Source of the DNA: an uncultured Pseudoflavonifractor sp.
GTDB taxonomy: Bacteria; Bacillota; Clostridia; Oscillospirales; Oscillospiraceae
Length of the DNA: 46,817 nucleotides
Direction: 5' to 3'
Assembly (NCBI RefSeq): GCF_944387275.1
Contig: NZ_CALXEG010000023.1
Location: 1 to 46,817, forward strand
Shown here: positions 28,527 to 36,462 of the stretch, piece after piece
How the letters are laid out: every line of letters begins with the position of its first letter
Numbering within the stretch: the first letter of the stretch is position 1
The notes under the pieces: generated by a model
Told to the model about the DNA's origin: nothing
Databases searched by the model: none
The model's input: only the letters and a program-made list of their open reading frames with translations
Made by a program: the position numbers and the translations under genes

Positions 28527-29706
28527 AGTGGTTGGCCAGCTGATAGACCAGATAGAGCTCGTCCTTCTCCATGGGGTGGAGCTGTCCCACCCTGCGGCCG
28601 CCGTAGTAGGTGGCCCGCAGCGCCAGGTCCCGGAGGACTGACTCACCCTGTATCCCCACGGCCTCTTTGAAGGAGATGGGCAGCTTCAGCACATCGCAGA
28701 AGTACCGCTCTGTGGCCCGGATGGCCGCCAGAGCAGCCCGCTCCTCGTCCTCCTCCTGGATGCCCCAGACGTTCCGGCCAAAGCGGGCGAAGCGGCCGGG
28801 GGCATCCCGGTACACATACCGAGCCCAGGCGGGCCACATGACGGTCAGGCTGGCCCCGTGGGGCAGGTCGAACATGCCGGAGAGCTCATGGCCCAGGGCG
28901 TGGGTGGAGAAGTCCTTGGGCTGGCCCAGACCGGTGAGGCCGTTGTGGGACAGGCTGCCGCACCACATGATCTCAGACCGGGCCTTCAGGTCATTGGGGT
29001 CGTCCATGGCCGCCCGGCCGTACTCGATCACCGTGCGGAGCAGCGCCTCGGCAATGCCGTCGGTGAGGGCGTTGTCGGTCTGGACGCTGAAATACCGGTC
29101 CATGGTGTGCATCATGATGTCGGCCACGCCGCAGGCCGTCTGCTCGGGCGGCAGCGTACAGGTGAGGGCGGGGTTCATGATGGCAAAATCCGGCTGGTTG
29201 AAGGGGGTGTTGATGCCCTTCTTCTGGCCGTTTTCCTCATTGGTGAGCACAGCGGAGTCCGACGTCTCGCTGCCAGCCGCCGCAATGGTGAGGACGGAGC
29301 CCTTTTTCAGAGAGGCCGTCACCTTGGCCTTGCCGCTGTAATAGTCCCAGATGGGCACCTCGGGCCGGGCCAGGCCGTGGGCCACCGCCTTGGCCGTGTC
29401 GATCACGCTGCCGCCGCCCACCGCCAGTACAAAGTCGATGCCCTTGCCCTGGAACTTGTCCACCGTCTCCTGGGCCAGCCCCAGGTGGGGATTGGGCTGC
29501 ACGCCGCCTACCGCCTGCCAGGGCAGTCCGGCCGCCTCCAGCGAGGCGGTGACCCGGTCCAGCAGGCCGCTGCGCACCGCGCTGCCACCGCCGTAGATAA
29601 CCAGCACATTGCTGCCCCCGGCATCCCGGACCGCCTGCCCGGCCTGAGCCTCCGTATTCTCACCGAAAATGACCTTCGTGGGCACATGATAGGTAAATGC
29701 ATTCAT
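28525..29706 (-). CDS. Iron-containing alcohol dehydrogenase (butanol dehydrogenase-like)
   Basis: A 393-residue group III dehydrogenase. ATG 29706 follows AAGGAGG at 9 bases and gives MNAFTYHVPTKVIFGENTEAQAG, typical of the YugJ/BdhA branch. The nucleotide loop is LAVGGGSVIDTAKAVAHGLA near 92-111. Metal-ligand segments are GVADIMMHTMDRYFS, HALGHELSGMFDLPHGASLTV with three candidate His, as in the family. It reduces aldehydes such as butyraldehyde or acetaldehyde with NAD(P)H, suggesting an alcohol-forming fermentation step. A TATACT -10 box lies at 29747-29752. Being next to rex and redox genes suits NADH-dependent control, not shown directly. Confidence 0.9.
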   Translation of the reverse strand: MNAFTYHVPTKVIFGENTEAQAGQAVRDAGGSNVLVIYGGGSAVRSGLLDRVTASLEAAGLPWQAVGGVQPNPHLGLAQETVDKFQGKGIDFVLAVGGGSVIDTAKAVAHGLARPEVPIWDYYSGKAKVTASLKKGSVLTIAAAGSETSDSAVLTNEENGQKKGINTPFNQPDFAIMNPALTCTLPPEQTACGVADIMMHTMDRYFSVQTDNALTDGIAEALLRTVIEYGRAAMDDPNDLKARSEIMWCGSLSHNGLTGLGQPKDFSTHALGHELSGMFDLPHGASLTVMWPAWARYVYRDAPGRFARFGRNVWGIQEEDEERAALAAIRATERYFCDVLKLPISFKEAVGIQGESVLRDLALRATYYGGRRVGQLHPMEKDELYLVYQLANH

Positions 29707-29766
29707 TTTCCAATTCCTCCTTGCGGCAGAACTTATGTCTGGCAACAGTATACTACAGATCCAAAC

Positions 29767-29804
29767 AAAAGGCCATATCCGCTGTCTATCGGATATGGCC
29801 TTTT
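29767..29804. terminator. Bidirectional terminator of the his operon
   Basis: A perfect 15-bp stem, AAAAGGCCATATCCG / CGGATATGGCCTTTT with an 8-base loop, lies 5 bases past the hisE stop. A and T runs on both sides allow function in both directions. The adh promoter region begins just below it. Confidence 0.9.
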
Positions 29805-29809
29805 TGTAT

Positions 29810-30139
29810 TCAGGTGTTGTGGTCGGTGACCCGCATCTGCTTCAGATTTCCGATCTTGGCGCTGCGGCGGTCCAGCTCGGAGAGCACCGCGTCCAGTGGG
29901 ATGTTCTGGGCGGCCAGCAGGACCATCAGGTGGTAGAGCAGGTCGGAGCACTCGTTCACCGTGTCCTCCTGCACGCCGTTCTTGGCGGCAATGATGGTCT
30001 CGGCGCACTCCTCCCCCACCTTCTTGAGGATCTTGTCCACGCCCTTGTCAAAGAGATAGCAGGTGTAGGACCCCTCCTGGGGGTTGGCCCTCCGGTCCAG
30101 CACCACCTGATAGAGTCGCTTCAAAACTTCGTCGTTCAT
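29810..30139 (-). CDS. hisE: Phosphoribosyl-ATP pyrophosphatase
   Basis: A 109-residue all-helical MazG-like protein with GSYTCYLFDKGVDKILKKVGEECAETIIAAKNG and ECSDLLYHLMVLL, the Glu/Asp-rich metal-binding helices of HisE. It hydrolyses phosphoribosyl-ATP to phosphoribosyl-AMP, the second step of histidine synthesis. It is the last gene of the operon, 3 bases after hisI; in many bacteria the two are fused as HisIE, but here they are separate. Confidence 0.95.
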   Translation of the reverse strand: MNDEVLKRLYQVVLDRRANPQEGSYTCYLFDKGVDKILKKVGEECAETIIAAKNGVQEDTVNECSDLLYHLMVLLAAQNIPLDAVLSELDRRSAKIGNLKQMRVTDHNT

Positions 30140-30142
30140 ATG

Positions 30143-30469
30143 TCATTCCTCCATTGAAATTTCCCGGAAAAAGCAGCTCCGCGCCCCGGTGTGGCAGGTG
30201 GGACCCACGGGATGGCAGAAGTAGAGCAGGGTGTCGGTGTCGCAGTCGGTGACCATCCGCTCCACGTGGAGGAAATGGCCCGAAGTCTCCCCCTTGTTCC
30301 ACAGCTTCTGCCTGCTGCGGCTCCAGAACCAGGCGGTCTTGGTCTTCAGGGTCAGCTCCACCGCCTCCTTGTTGGTGAAGCCCAGCATCAGCACCTCCAG
30401 GGTGTCCGCGTCCTGGATGATCACCGGAATCAGCTCCGACTTCTGAAACAGCTGGTCCAAATCAAACAT
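30143..30469 (-). CDS. hisI: Phosphoribosyl-AMP cyclohydrolase
   Basis: A 108-residue protein with the HisI motifs [38 protein letters not shown] and [28 protein letters not shown]. The Asp and Cys residues of the last segment bind Mg and Zn in the family. It opens the purine ring of phosphoribosyl-AMP, the third step of the pathway. Its start overlaps the hisF stop by 8 bases. Confidence 0.96.
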   Translation of the reverse strand: MFDLDQLFQKSELIPVIIQDADTLEVLMLGFTNKEAVELTLKTKTAWFWSRSRQKLWNKGETSGHFLHVERMVTDCDTDTLLYFCHPVGPTCHTGARSCFFREISMEE

Positions 30470-31259
30470 GCAGACGGCCTCCCATCCACTCGCTCTTCTC
30501 CGACCGGCGGACCGGGATGCCCCGGTCCCGCAGGTACTCCTTGACCTCCTCCACGGTCAGCTCGCCGAAGTGGAAGAGGGACGCCGCCAGGGCCGCGTCG
30601 CAGCCGGTCTCCTCAAAGACCTGGGCAAAGTGCTCCAGACTGCCGCAGCCCCCCGAGGCGATGACCGGAATGCCCACCGCCTGGGTGATGGCCTTGGTCA
30701 TGGGCAGGTCAAAGCCCGCCTTGGTGCCGTCGGCGTCCATGGAGGTGAGGAGGATCTCCCCCGCCCCCAGCCGCTGGCCCTCTCTGGCCCATTCCACTGC
30801 GTCCAGCCCAGTGGGGTTGCGGCCTCCGGCGGTCACCACCTCCCAGGTGCCGTCTCCCCTGCCGCGGGCGTCGATGGCCAGCACCACACACTGGGAGCCG
30901 AACCGCTCCGCCGCTCGGGAGATGAGGGTGGGGTCCTTCACTGCCGCCGAGTTCACCGAGATCTTGTCCGCCCCGGCCCGGAGCAGCAGCTGGAAGTCCT
31001 CCAGGGTGCGGATGCCGCCCCCCACGGTCAGGGGCACAAAGACCTGCTCCGCTGTCCGCTCCACCACGTCGGCCACGGTGTCCCGGTTGTCGCTGGTGGC
31101 GGTGATGTCCAGAAAGACGATCTCGTCCGCCCCCGCGTCCGAGTAGTACTTGGCCAGCTCCACCGGGTCGCCCGCGTCTCGGATGTTGACAAAATTGACT
31201 CCCTTGACCACCCGGCCGTCCCGCACGTCCAGGCAGGGAATGATCCGTTTGGCTAGCAC
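30462..31259 (-). CDS. hisF: Imidazole glycerol phosphate synthase, cyclase subunit
   Basis: A 265-residue (beta-alpha)8-barrel protein. [23 protein letters not shown] holds the first catalytic Asp, and [16 protein letters not shown] near residues 174-189 holds the second. It forms imidazole glycerol phosphate and AICAR using ammonia from HisH. It is about 12 residues longer than usual because of a C-terminal extension after RDRGIPVR. It overlaps hisA by 7 bases and hisI by 8. Confidence 0.97.
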   Translation of the reverse strand: MLAKRIIPCLDVRDGRVVKGVNFVNIRDAGDPVELAKYYSDAGADEIVFLDITATSDNRDTVADVVERTAEQVFVPLTVGGGIRTLEDFQLLLRAGADKISVNSAAVKDPTLISRAAERFGSQCVVLAIDARGRGDGTWEVVTAGGRNPTGLDAVEWAREGQRLGAGEILLTSMDADGTKAGFDLPMTKAITQAVGIPVIASGGCGSLEHFAQVFEETGCDAALAASLFHFGELTVEEVKEYLRDRGIPVRRSEKSEWMGGRLHV

Positions 31260-31975
31260 TGGTCCCCAGCCTCCTTTACCGCCTCCGCCAGGTCGATGGT
31301 CCCGGCATAGTAGGCCTTGCCGATGATGGCGCCGTAGAGGCCCATATCCCGCAGGCGCTTGATGTCGTCCAGGCAGGATACGCCCCCTGATGCGGTGATG
31401 TTGCAGGACACCGTCTTCTGGAGCTGTGCCAGCTGGTCATAGGATGGGCCGGACAGCATCCCATCTGTCGCAATATCTGTAAAGATAATATTCTTTACAC
31501 CGATTGACTCCATTTTGGCGGCGAATTCCAGGTAGTCCAGGCCGGAGTTCTCCTCCCATCCGGCGGTGCGTACCTTGCCGCTGAGGCTGTCGATGCCCAC
31601 GGCCACCCGGTCCCCGTAGAGCCCCAGGGCATAGGACACCAGGCCGGGGTTGGTGACCGCCGCAGAGCCGATGACCAGCCGGTCCACCCCGGCCTCACCT
31701 ACGGTGATCACGTCCAGCTCGGTCTTGATGCCGCCCCCCAGCTCCACCTTGAGGCCGGAGTTCTGGATGACCTGATAGATCATGGGGAAGTTGACCCGCA
31801 CACCGCTGCGGGCCCCGTCCAGGTCCACCATGTGGATGTGGCGCGCTCCCGCTTCGTAAAAAGCACGGGCTACAGTGAGGGGATCGTCGGCAACCTGGTG
31901 GACCGTTGCAAAATCTCCTTTGTAAAGCCTTACGACCTTACTATCTTTCATGTCAATGGCAGGAAAAAGTTTCAT
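31253..31975 (-). CDS. hisA: ProFAR isomerase
   Basis: A 240-residue (beta-alpha)8-barrel protein. ATG 31975 gives [22 protein letters not shown] with the catalytic Asp8; a longer upstream frame only overlaps his[17 protein letters not shown] near 122-137 gives the second catalytic Asp. It isomerises ProFAR to PRFAR, the fourth step. The start overlaps the hisH stop in ATGA. Confidence 0.97.
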   Translation of the reverse strand: MKLFPAIDMKDSKVVRLYKGDFATVHQVADDPLTVARAFYEAGARHIHMVDLDGARSGVRVNFPMIYQVIQNSGLKVELGGGIKTELDVITVGEAGVDRLVIGSAAVTNPGLVSYALGLYGDRVAVGIDSLSGKVRTAGWEENSGLDYLEFAAKMESIGVKNIIFTDIATDGMLSGPSYDQLAQLQKTVSCNITASGGVSCLDDIKRLRDMGLYGAIIGKAYYAGTIDLAEAVKEAGDQC

Positions 31976-32580
31976 CGGTTCAGCTCCCCAAAGTTTTTCA
32001 GGATTTGCAGGCCGGTCTCCCCGCTCTTCTCCGGGTGGAACTGGCAGCCGTACACATTGCCGCTGCGCACCGCTGCCACCACCGACACGCCGTACTCCGT
32101 GCGGGCGATCACGTCCTCCTCCGACGCGGCCACACCGCAATAGGAGTGGACAAAGTACACCCACGCGCCGTCCTCCAGTCCCCGGAAGATGGGGCCGTCA
32201 TTCTGGAAGGTCAGGCTGTTCCAGCCGATGTGGGGCAGCTTCCGGTCGGTCTCAATCCGCTTGACGCGGCCATGGACAAGTCCAAGGCCTTTACACTCCC
32301 GCACCTCTTCTCCCATGTCGAAGAGCAGCTGCATCCCCAGGCAGATGCCCAGGATGGGCTTCCGCTCCGCCTGGGACACCACCACCCTGTCCAGCCCGGA
32401 CCGGCGCAGGCGCTCCGCCGCGTCGGGGAAGGCCCCCACGCCGGGCAGGATGATGGCGTCGGCCCGCTCCAGTGTCCCGGCGTCGTCGGTGACCCGGGTG
32501 GGCAGGCCCAGATAATCCATGGCGTTGGCAATGCTCTTCAGGTTGCCCACGCCGTAGTCCACGATTGCGGTATAGCCCAT
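31972..32580 (-). CDS. hisH: Imidazole glycerol phosphate synthase, glutaminase subunit
   Basis: A 202-residue class I glutamine amidotransferase. The nucleophile elbow is GICLGMQLLFD (Cys near residue 82) and the His-Glu pair lies in CQFHPEKSGETG. It supplies ammonia to HisF. ATG 32580 overlaps the hisB stop by one base (TGATG). Confidence 0.97.
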   Translation of the reverse strand: MGYTAIVDYGVGNLKSIANAMDYLGLPTRVTDDAGTLERADAIILPGVGAFPDAAERLRRSGLDRVVVSQAERKPILGICLGMQLLFDMGEEVRECKGLGLVHGRVKRIETDRKLPHIGWNSLTFQNDGPIFRGLEDGAWVYFVHSYCGVAASEEDVIARTEYGVSVVAAVRSGNVYGCQFHPEKSGETGLQILKNFGELNR

Positions 32581-33191
32581 CACAGCACCCCCTTGGTGGA
32601 GGTGACGCCGCACCCCTCTACCTTCACCGCGTCCTTCAGGGCCAGGCCCAGGGACTTGAACAGGGCCTCGGTGATGTGGTGGGCGTTGCGGCCGTAGAGG
32701 GCCTTCATGTGCAGGGTCAGTCCCCCGTTGACGGCGAAGGCCCGCATGAACTCCTCGGTGAGGCAGGCGTCATACTCCCCCATGCGCTCCTGGGGCATCT
32801 CCGCCTCATAGACCAGGAAGGGGCGGTTGGAGATGTCCAGAGCGGTAAAGCCCAGGGCCTCGTCCATGGGCACGTAGGCGCTGGCAAAGCGGCGGATGCC
32901 CTTCCGGTCGCCGATGGCCTGCCGGAAGGCCTGCCCCAGGACGATGCCGGTGTCCTCCACGGTGTGGTGGCCGTCCACCTCCAGATCCCCCCTGGCCTCC
33001 AGCTCCAGGCCGAAGCCTGCGTAGAAGGCCAGGGCGTGGAGCATGTGGTCAAAAAAGCCGATGCCGGTGGACACCTTCACCTCTCCCCCGTCCAGACAGA
33101 GGTTTGCGCTGATCTGAGTCTCCTTTGTCTTTCGCTCAATGGTACAGGCCCGGACAGGGGCGTCCCCCGCCTTGTACACACGGCTCTCCAT
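32580..33191 (-). CDS. hisB: Imidazoleglycerol-phosphate dehydratase
   Basis: A 203-residue monofunctional dehydratase with the two metal-binding motifs DGHHTVEDTGI and RNAHHITEALFK, and DMLHALAFYAGFG near 46-58. It removes water from imidazole glycerol phosphate. The histidinol-phosphatase part found in enteric HisB is absent. ATG 33191 overlaps the hisD stop by TGATG. Confidence 0.97.
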   Translation of the reverse strand: MESRVYKAGDAPVRACTIERKTKETQISANLCLDGGEVKVSTGIGFFDHMLHALAFYAGFGLELEARGDLEVDGHHTVEDTGIVLGQAFRQAIGDRKGIRRFASAYVPMDEALGFTALDISNRPFLVYEAEMPQERMGEYDACLTEEFMRAFAVNGGLTLHMKALYGRNAHHITEALFKSLGLALKDAVKVEGCGVTSTKGVL

Positions 33192-34489
33192 CAAAATTCC
33201 TCCTTGGCCGGCGCATCTTCAAAGCGCATCCGGATGGCGTTGGCGTGGGCGGTGAGCCGCTCCGCCTCGGCCAGGGCAATGATCTGGTCCTTCACCGGCG
33301 CCAGCTGCTCCCGCTCATAAGAGATGACGCTCATGGTCTTGAGGAAGCTGTCCACGCTCAGGGGCGAGAAGAAGCGGGCGGTGCCGCTGGTGGGCAGTAC
33401 GTGGTCCGGTCCGGCCATGTAATCCCCCAGAGGCTCCGGGGACCAGGCCCCCAGGAACACCGCGCCGGCGTTGCGGATGGCGGGCAGCAGGGCCCGGGGG
33501 TCCTCGGTCACGATCTCCAGGTGCTCGGGAGCGATCTCGTTGGCCAGGGCGGCACAGCCGTCCAGGGTGTCACAGACAATAGCGCAGCCGAAGTCCCGGA
33601 GGGAGGCCTCCATGATCTCGCTGCGGCTGAGATACCCGGTCTGTCGGATGATCTCCTTGTCCACCGCCTGGGCCAGCTCCATACTGGTGGTCAGCAGCAC
33701 GGCGGAGGCCAGTTTGTCGTGCTCGGCCTGGCTCAGCAGGTCGGCGGCCACGTACACCGGGTTGGCGCTGCCGTCGGCAATGACCAGCACCTCGGAGGGC
33801 CCGGCCACCATGTCGATATCCAGCTTGCCGTAGGCCATCCGCTTGGCCGCCGCCACAAAGGCGTTGCCCGGCCCCACCAGCTTGTCCACCCGCGGAATGA
33901 ACCCGGCCCCGTAGGTCAGGGCGGCCACCGCCTGGGCGCCGCCCACCGCAATGACCCGGTCCACCCCGGCGATCCTGGCCGCGGCCAGCACGGCGCTGTT
34001 CAGATTCTCGGTGGGGGGCGTGACCATCACGATCTCCTCCACCCCCGCCACCTTGGCGGGCACCGCGTTCATCAGCACCGAGGAGGGGTAGGCCGCCGTG
34101 CCGCCGGGCACGTAGATGCCCACCCGGGTCAGGCCGCGGACCACCCGGCCCACCACGCCGCCGTCAGGCGAGCGCCACTCCATGGTGCGGGTGAGCAAAT
34201 GCTCATTGTAATCCCGGATGTTGGCGGCGGACCGCTCCATGGCCCCGATCAGCTCCGGGGAGCAGGAGGCGTAGGCCGCATCCAGCTCTTCCCGGGAGAT
34301 CTCCCTGGGCTCCGCCTTGTCAAAGCGGAGGGAATACTCCCTGACAGCTGCAAAGCCATTTTCCCTTACATTACTCAGTATATCAGCCACCGCGCGGTCC
34401 ACGTCCGCACTCACTTCGGCCGCTCTGGCCCGCATGGCGGCAATTTTATTCTTTTCCGACGTTCCGTCGGCACGGATAATCTCCAGCAT
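33191..34489 (-). CDS. hisD: Histidinol dehydrogenase
   Basis: A 432-residue protein with VGIYVPGGTAAYPSSVLMNA near 133-152, DMVAGPSEVLVIADG and LLSQAEHDKLASAVLLTT, the NAD- and Zn-binding segments of HisD. It oxidises histidinol to histidine in two steps. ATG 34489, overlapping the hisG stop (TGATG), is preferred over a GTG one codon earlier. Confidence 0.97.
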   Translation of the reverse strand: MLEIIRADGTSEKNKIAAMRARAAEVSADVDRAVADILSNVRENGFAAVREYSLRFDKAEPREISREELDAAYASCSPELIGAMERSAANIRDYNEHLLTRTMEWRSPDGGVVGRVVRGLTRVGIYVPGGTAAYPSSVLMNAVPAKVAGVEEIVMVTPPTENLNSAVLAAARIAGVDRVIAVGGAQAVAALTYGAGFIPRVDKLVGPGNAFVAAAKRMAYGKLDIDMVAGPSEVLVIADGSANPVYVAADLLSQAEHDKLASAVLLTTSMELAQAVDKEIIRQTGYLSRSEIMEASLRDFGCAIVCDTLDGCAALANEIAPEHLEIVTEDPRALLPAIRNAGAVFLGAWSPEPLGDYMAGPDHVLPTSGTARFFSPLSVDSFLKTMSVISYEREQLAPVKDQIIALAEAERLTAHANAIRMRFEDAPAKEEF

Positions 34490-35127
34490 CACTTTTTCTC
34501 CAATTCCCGCTCACATCTGGCGATAAAATCCTGAATCTCCGCCTTGCGGAGCTTCATGCTGGCTGTGTTGACGATCAGCCGAGCGCTCACCGGCGCCACG
34601 GTCTCGATGGGCACCAGTCCGTTCTCCTTCAGGGTAGCGCCGGTCTCCACAATGTCCACGATGGCGTCGGCCAGGCCCAGGATGGGGGCCAGCTCCACGC
34701 TGCCCTCGATCTTGATGATGTCCACGTCCATGCCCTTCTTGGCGAAGAAGGTCCGGGCCACATTGGGGTACTTGCTGGCGATGCGCCGGGTCTTGTAGGT
34801 GCCGTAGAAGTCGCTGCCCTCCTTCACCGCCAGGGCGAAGCGGCACTTGCCAAAGCCCAGGTCCAACACCTCGTAGAAGGCGCCCCCCTGCTCCAGGATG
34901 GTGTCCTTCCCGGCGATACCCAGGTCGCAGACGCCGTGCTCCACGTAGGTGATGACGTCGGGCGCCTTGGCCAGCACCCCGTCCAGAGGGTAGTTGGGGA
35001 TGGTGTGGATCAGACGGCGGCCCGGGTTCTTAATGGGGGTGCAGTCCAGCCCCATGGCCTCAAAGAGGGCCACTGCCTTGTCCTGCAGGCGGCCCTTGGT
35101 CAGGGCGATCCTCAGATTCTGACTCAT
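34489..35127 (-). CDS. hisG: ATP phosphoribosyltransferase, short form
   Basis: A 212-residue catalytic subunit of the short HisG type, starting LRIALTKGRLQDKAVALFEAMGLD, with DVITYVEHGVCDLGIAGKD and ADAIVDIVETGATLKENGL. It makes phosphoribosyl-ATP, the first and committed step. The short form lacks the regulatory C-terminal domain and needs HisZ, encoded immediately upstream with a 4-base overlap. Confidence 0.97.
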   Translation of the reverse strand: MSQNLRIALTKGRLQDKAVALFEAMGLDCTPIKNPGRRLIHTIPNYPLDGVLAKAPDVITYVEHGVCDLGIAGKDTILEQGGAFYEVLDLGFGKCRFALAVKEGSDFYGTYKTRRIASKYPNVARTFFAKKGMDVDIIKIEGSVELAPILGLADAIVDIVETGATLKENGLVPIETVAPVSARLIVNTASMKLRKAEIQDFIARCERELEKK

Positions 35128-36293
35128 ACCTCCACCATCCTCTCTCCGCCGTTTTCCAGCACCAGTACCACGGGCGCCCCCTTCTCACGGGCCAGGCTGA
35201 GGGTGGACTCCAGCGCCCGGCAGGGGGACAGCTCGCAGGAGCCGGGCTTCCGGGCATCCAGCACTGCCAGCGCCCTGGCAAACTCCCCGTCTCCGTAGTG
35301 GATCAGCATCTCCAGCCCGGCGGAAGACACGGCGGGCAGGCAGGCCGCCACCGCGTCCACGTCCACAGCAAAGCCGGTGGCCTGGGCGGGCCGTCCGAAG
35401 GCGCCCACCAGCTTGTCATACCGTCCGCCGGAGAGAACGGCGTCCCCCGCCCCCTCCACGTAGCCCCGGAAGACCACGCCGGTGTAGTAGTCGATCTGAT
35501 GGACCAGGCCCAGATCGAAGCGGATGTGCTCCCCATAGCCCGCGTGCTTCAGCTCGCCGTACAGGTCCCGCAGGTAGTCCAGGGCGTCGCTGCCGCCGGA
35601 GAGGGTATCCGCCTCATCCAGCACCTCGGCCCCGCCAAAGAGGTAGGGCAGGCGGCGGAGGGGCCGGACGGCGCTCTGTCCGTCATAGGGCTCCAGCAGG
35701 TCGTTGAGGGCGGCGAAGTTCTTGCCCTCGATGAGGGAGCGCATCTGCTCCGCCGCCGCCGCGGGCATATCCACCCGGGCGGTCAGCTCCCGGAAGAAGC
35801 CCACGTGGCCCAGCTCCACATGGAACTGCTCCAGTCCGGCGGCCTTCAGCGCGTCCACGGCCAGGGCCACCATCTCCAGGTCGGCCTTCTTCCCCCCCGC
35901 GCCGATGAGCTCCACGCCGCACTGGGCGATCTCACTGCTGCCGCCCCGGTGCTCCTGCCCGGAACGGAACACGGTCTGGTCATAGTAGAGCCGCTGGGGC
36001 AGAGGTACGGTGCGCAGCTTGGTGGCCGCCACCCGGGCGATGGGGGTGGTGCAGTCAGGCCGCATGACCATGATCTTGCCGGAACGGTCGATGATCTTCA
36101 GCATGGCCTCCTGGGGCAGCGGATTGCCCGACTGGAGGAAGAGGTCGTAAAACTCCACCTCGGGGGTGATGATCTCCGCATAGCTGCGGCGGCGGAAAAG
36201 CGCCGTCAGGGCCTGCTGGACCTGGCGCCGCTCCCGGCACTCGGCAAACAGCCGGTCCCGGGTGCCCTCGGGGGTATGTACCGTGTAATTCAC
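35124..36293 (-). CDS. hisZ: ATP phosphoribosyltransferase regulatory subunit
   Basis: A 389-residue HisRS-like protein. GTG 36293 is taken as the start because GGAGG lies 7 bases upstream, and the family sequence begins NYTVHTPEGTRDRLFAE; an ATG 12 codons earlier overlaps the operator and its reading would lack a ribosome site. Class II motif 2 is present as RPDCTTPIARVAATKLR and LGLVHQIDYYTGVVFRGY near 265-282. It gives feedback control by histidine to short HisG. As the first gene of the operon it sets the overall order Z-G-D-B-H-A-F-I-E. No hisC or histidinol phosphatase gene is in the operon. Confidence 0.95.
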   Translation of the reverse strand: MNYTVHTPEGTRDRLFAECRERRQVQQALTALFRRRSYAEIITPEVEFYDLFLQSGNPLPQEAMLKIIDRSGKIMVMRPDCTTPIARVAATKLRTVPLPQRLYYDQTVFRSGQEHRGGSSEIAQCGVELIGAGGKKADLEMVALAVDALKAAGLEQFHVELGHVGFFRELTARVDMPAAAAEQMRSLIEGKNFAALNDLLEPYDGQSAVRPLRRLPYLFGGAEVLDEADTLSGGSDALDYLRDLYGELKHAGYGEHIRFDLGLVHQIDYYTGVVFRGYVEGAGDAVLSGGRYDKLVGAFGRPAQATGFAVDVDAVAACLPAVSSAGLEMLIHYGDGEFARALAVLDARKPGSCELSPCRALESTLSLAREKGAPVVLVLENGGERMVEV

Positions 36294-36327
36294 GTAAAAT
36301 CCTCCTATGCCCGATTTTTGCTTTTCC

Positions 36328-36345
36328 ATGGTAGCACACTACCAT
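36328..36345. promoter_or_regulatory. Palindromic operator over the his promoter
   Basis: A perfect 18-base palindrome, ATGGTAG-CACA-CTACCAT, covers the -10 box and half the spacer. Its position fits a repressor site. A histidine-responsive TrpR-family (YerC/HisR) repressor is a candidate by analogy, not by motif match. Confidence 0.65.
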
Positions 36346-36356
36346 ACTAAAGTCAA
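36328..36356 (-). promoter_or_regulatory. his operon promoter
   Basis: Minus strand TTGACT (36356-36351), 17-base spacer, TACCAT (36333-36328), about 35 bases before the hisZ GTG. Confidence 0.75.
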
Positions 36357-36462
36357 GGTTTTTTCAGCCGCTGTCCACTCTTGGCTGTCCGCCACGGAAA
36401 AGCAGCGGCTGCACAGGCGGCCGGAACATGCCGACTGCCTGCGCAGCCGCAGGAAAAATGTC

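Noticed and set aside
36360..36462. Terminator between polC and the his operon
   Set aside because: Inverted repeats CCTGCG/CGCAGG and CAGCCGCTG/CAGCGGCTG are present, but neither is followed by a T run on the minus strand in a usable position.
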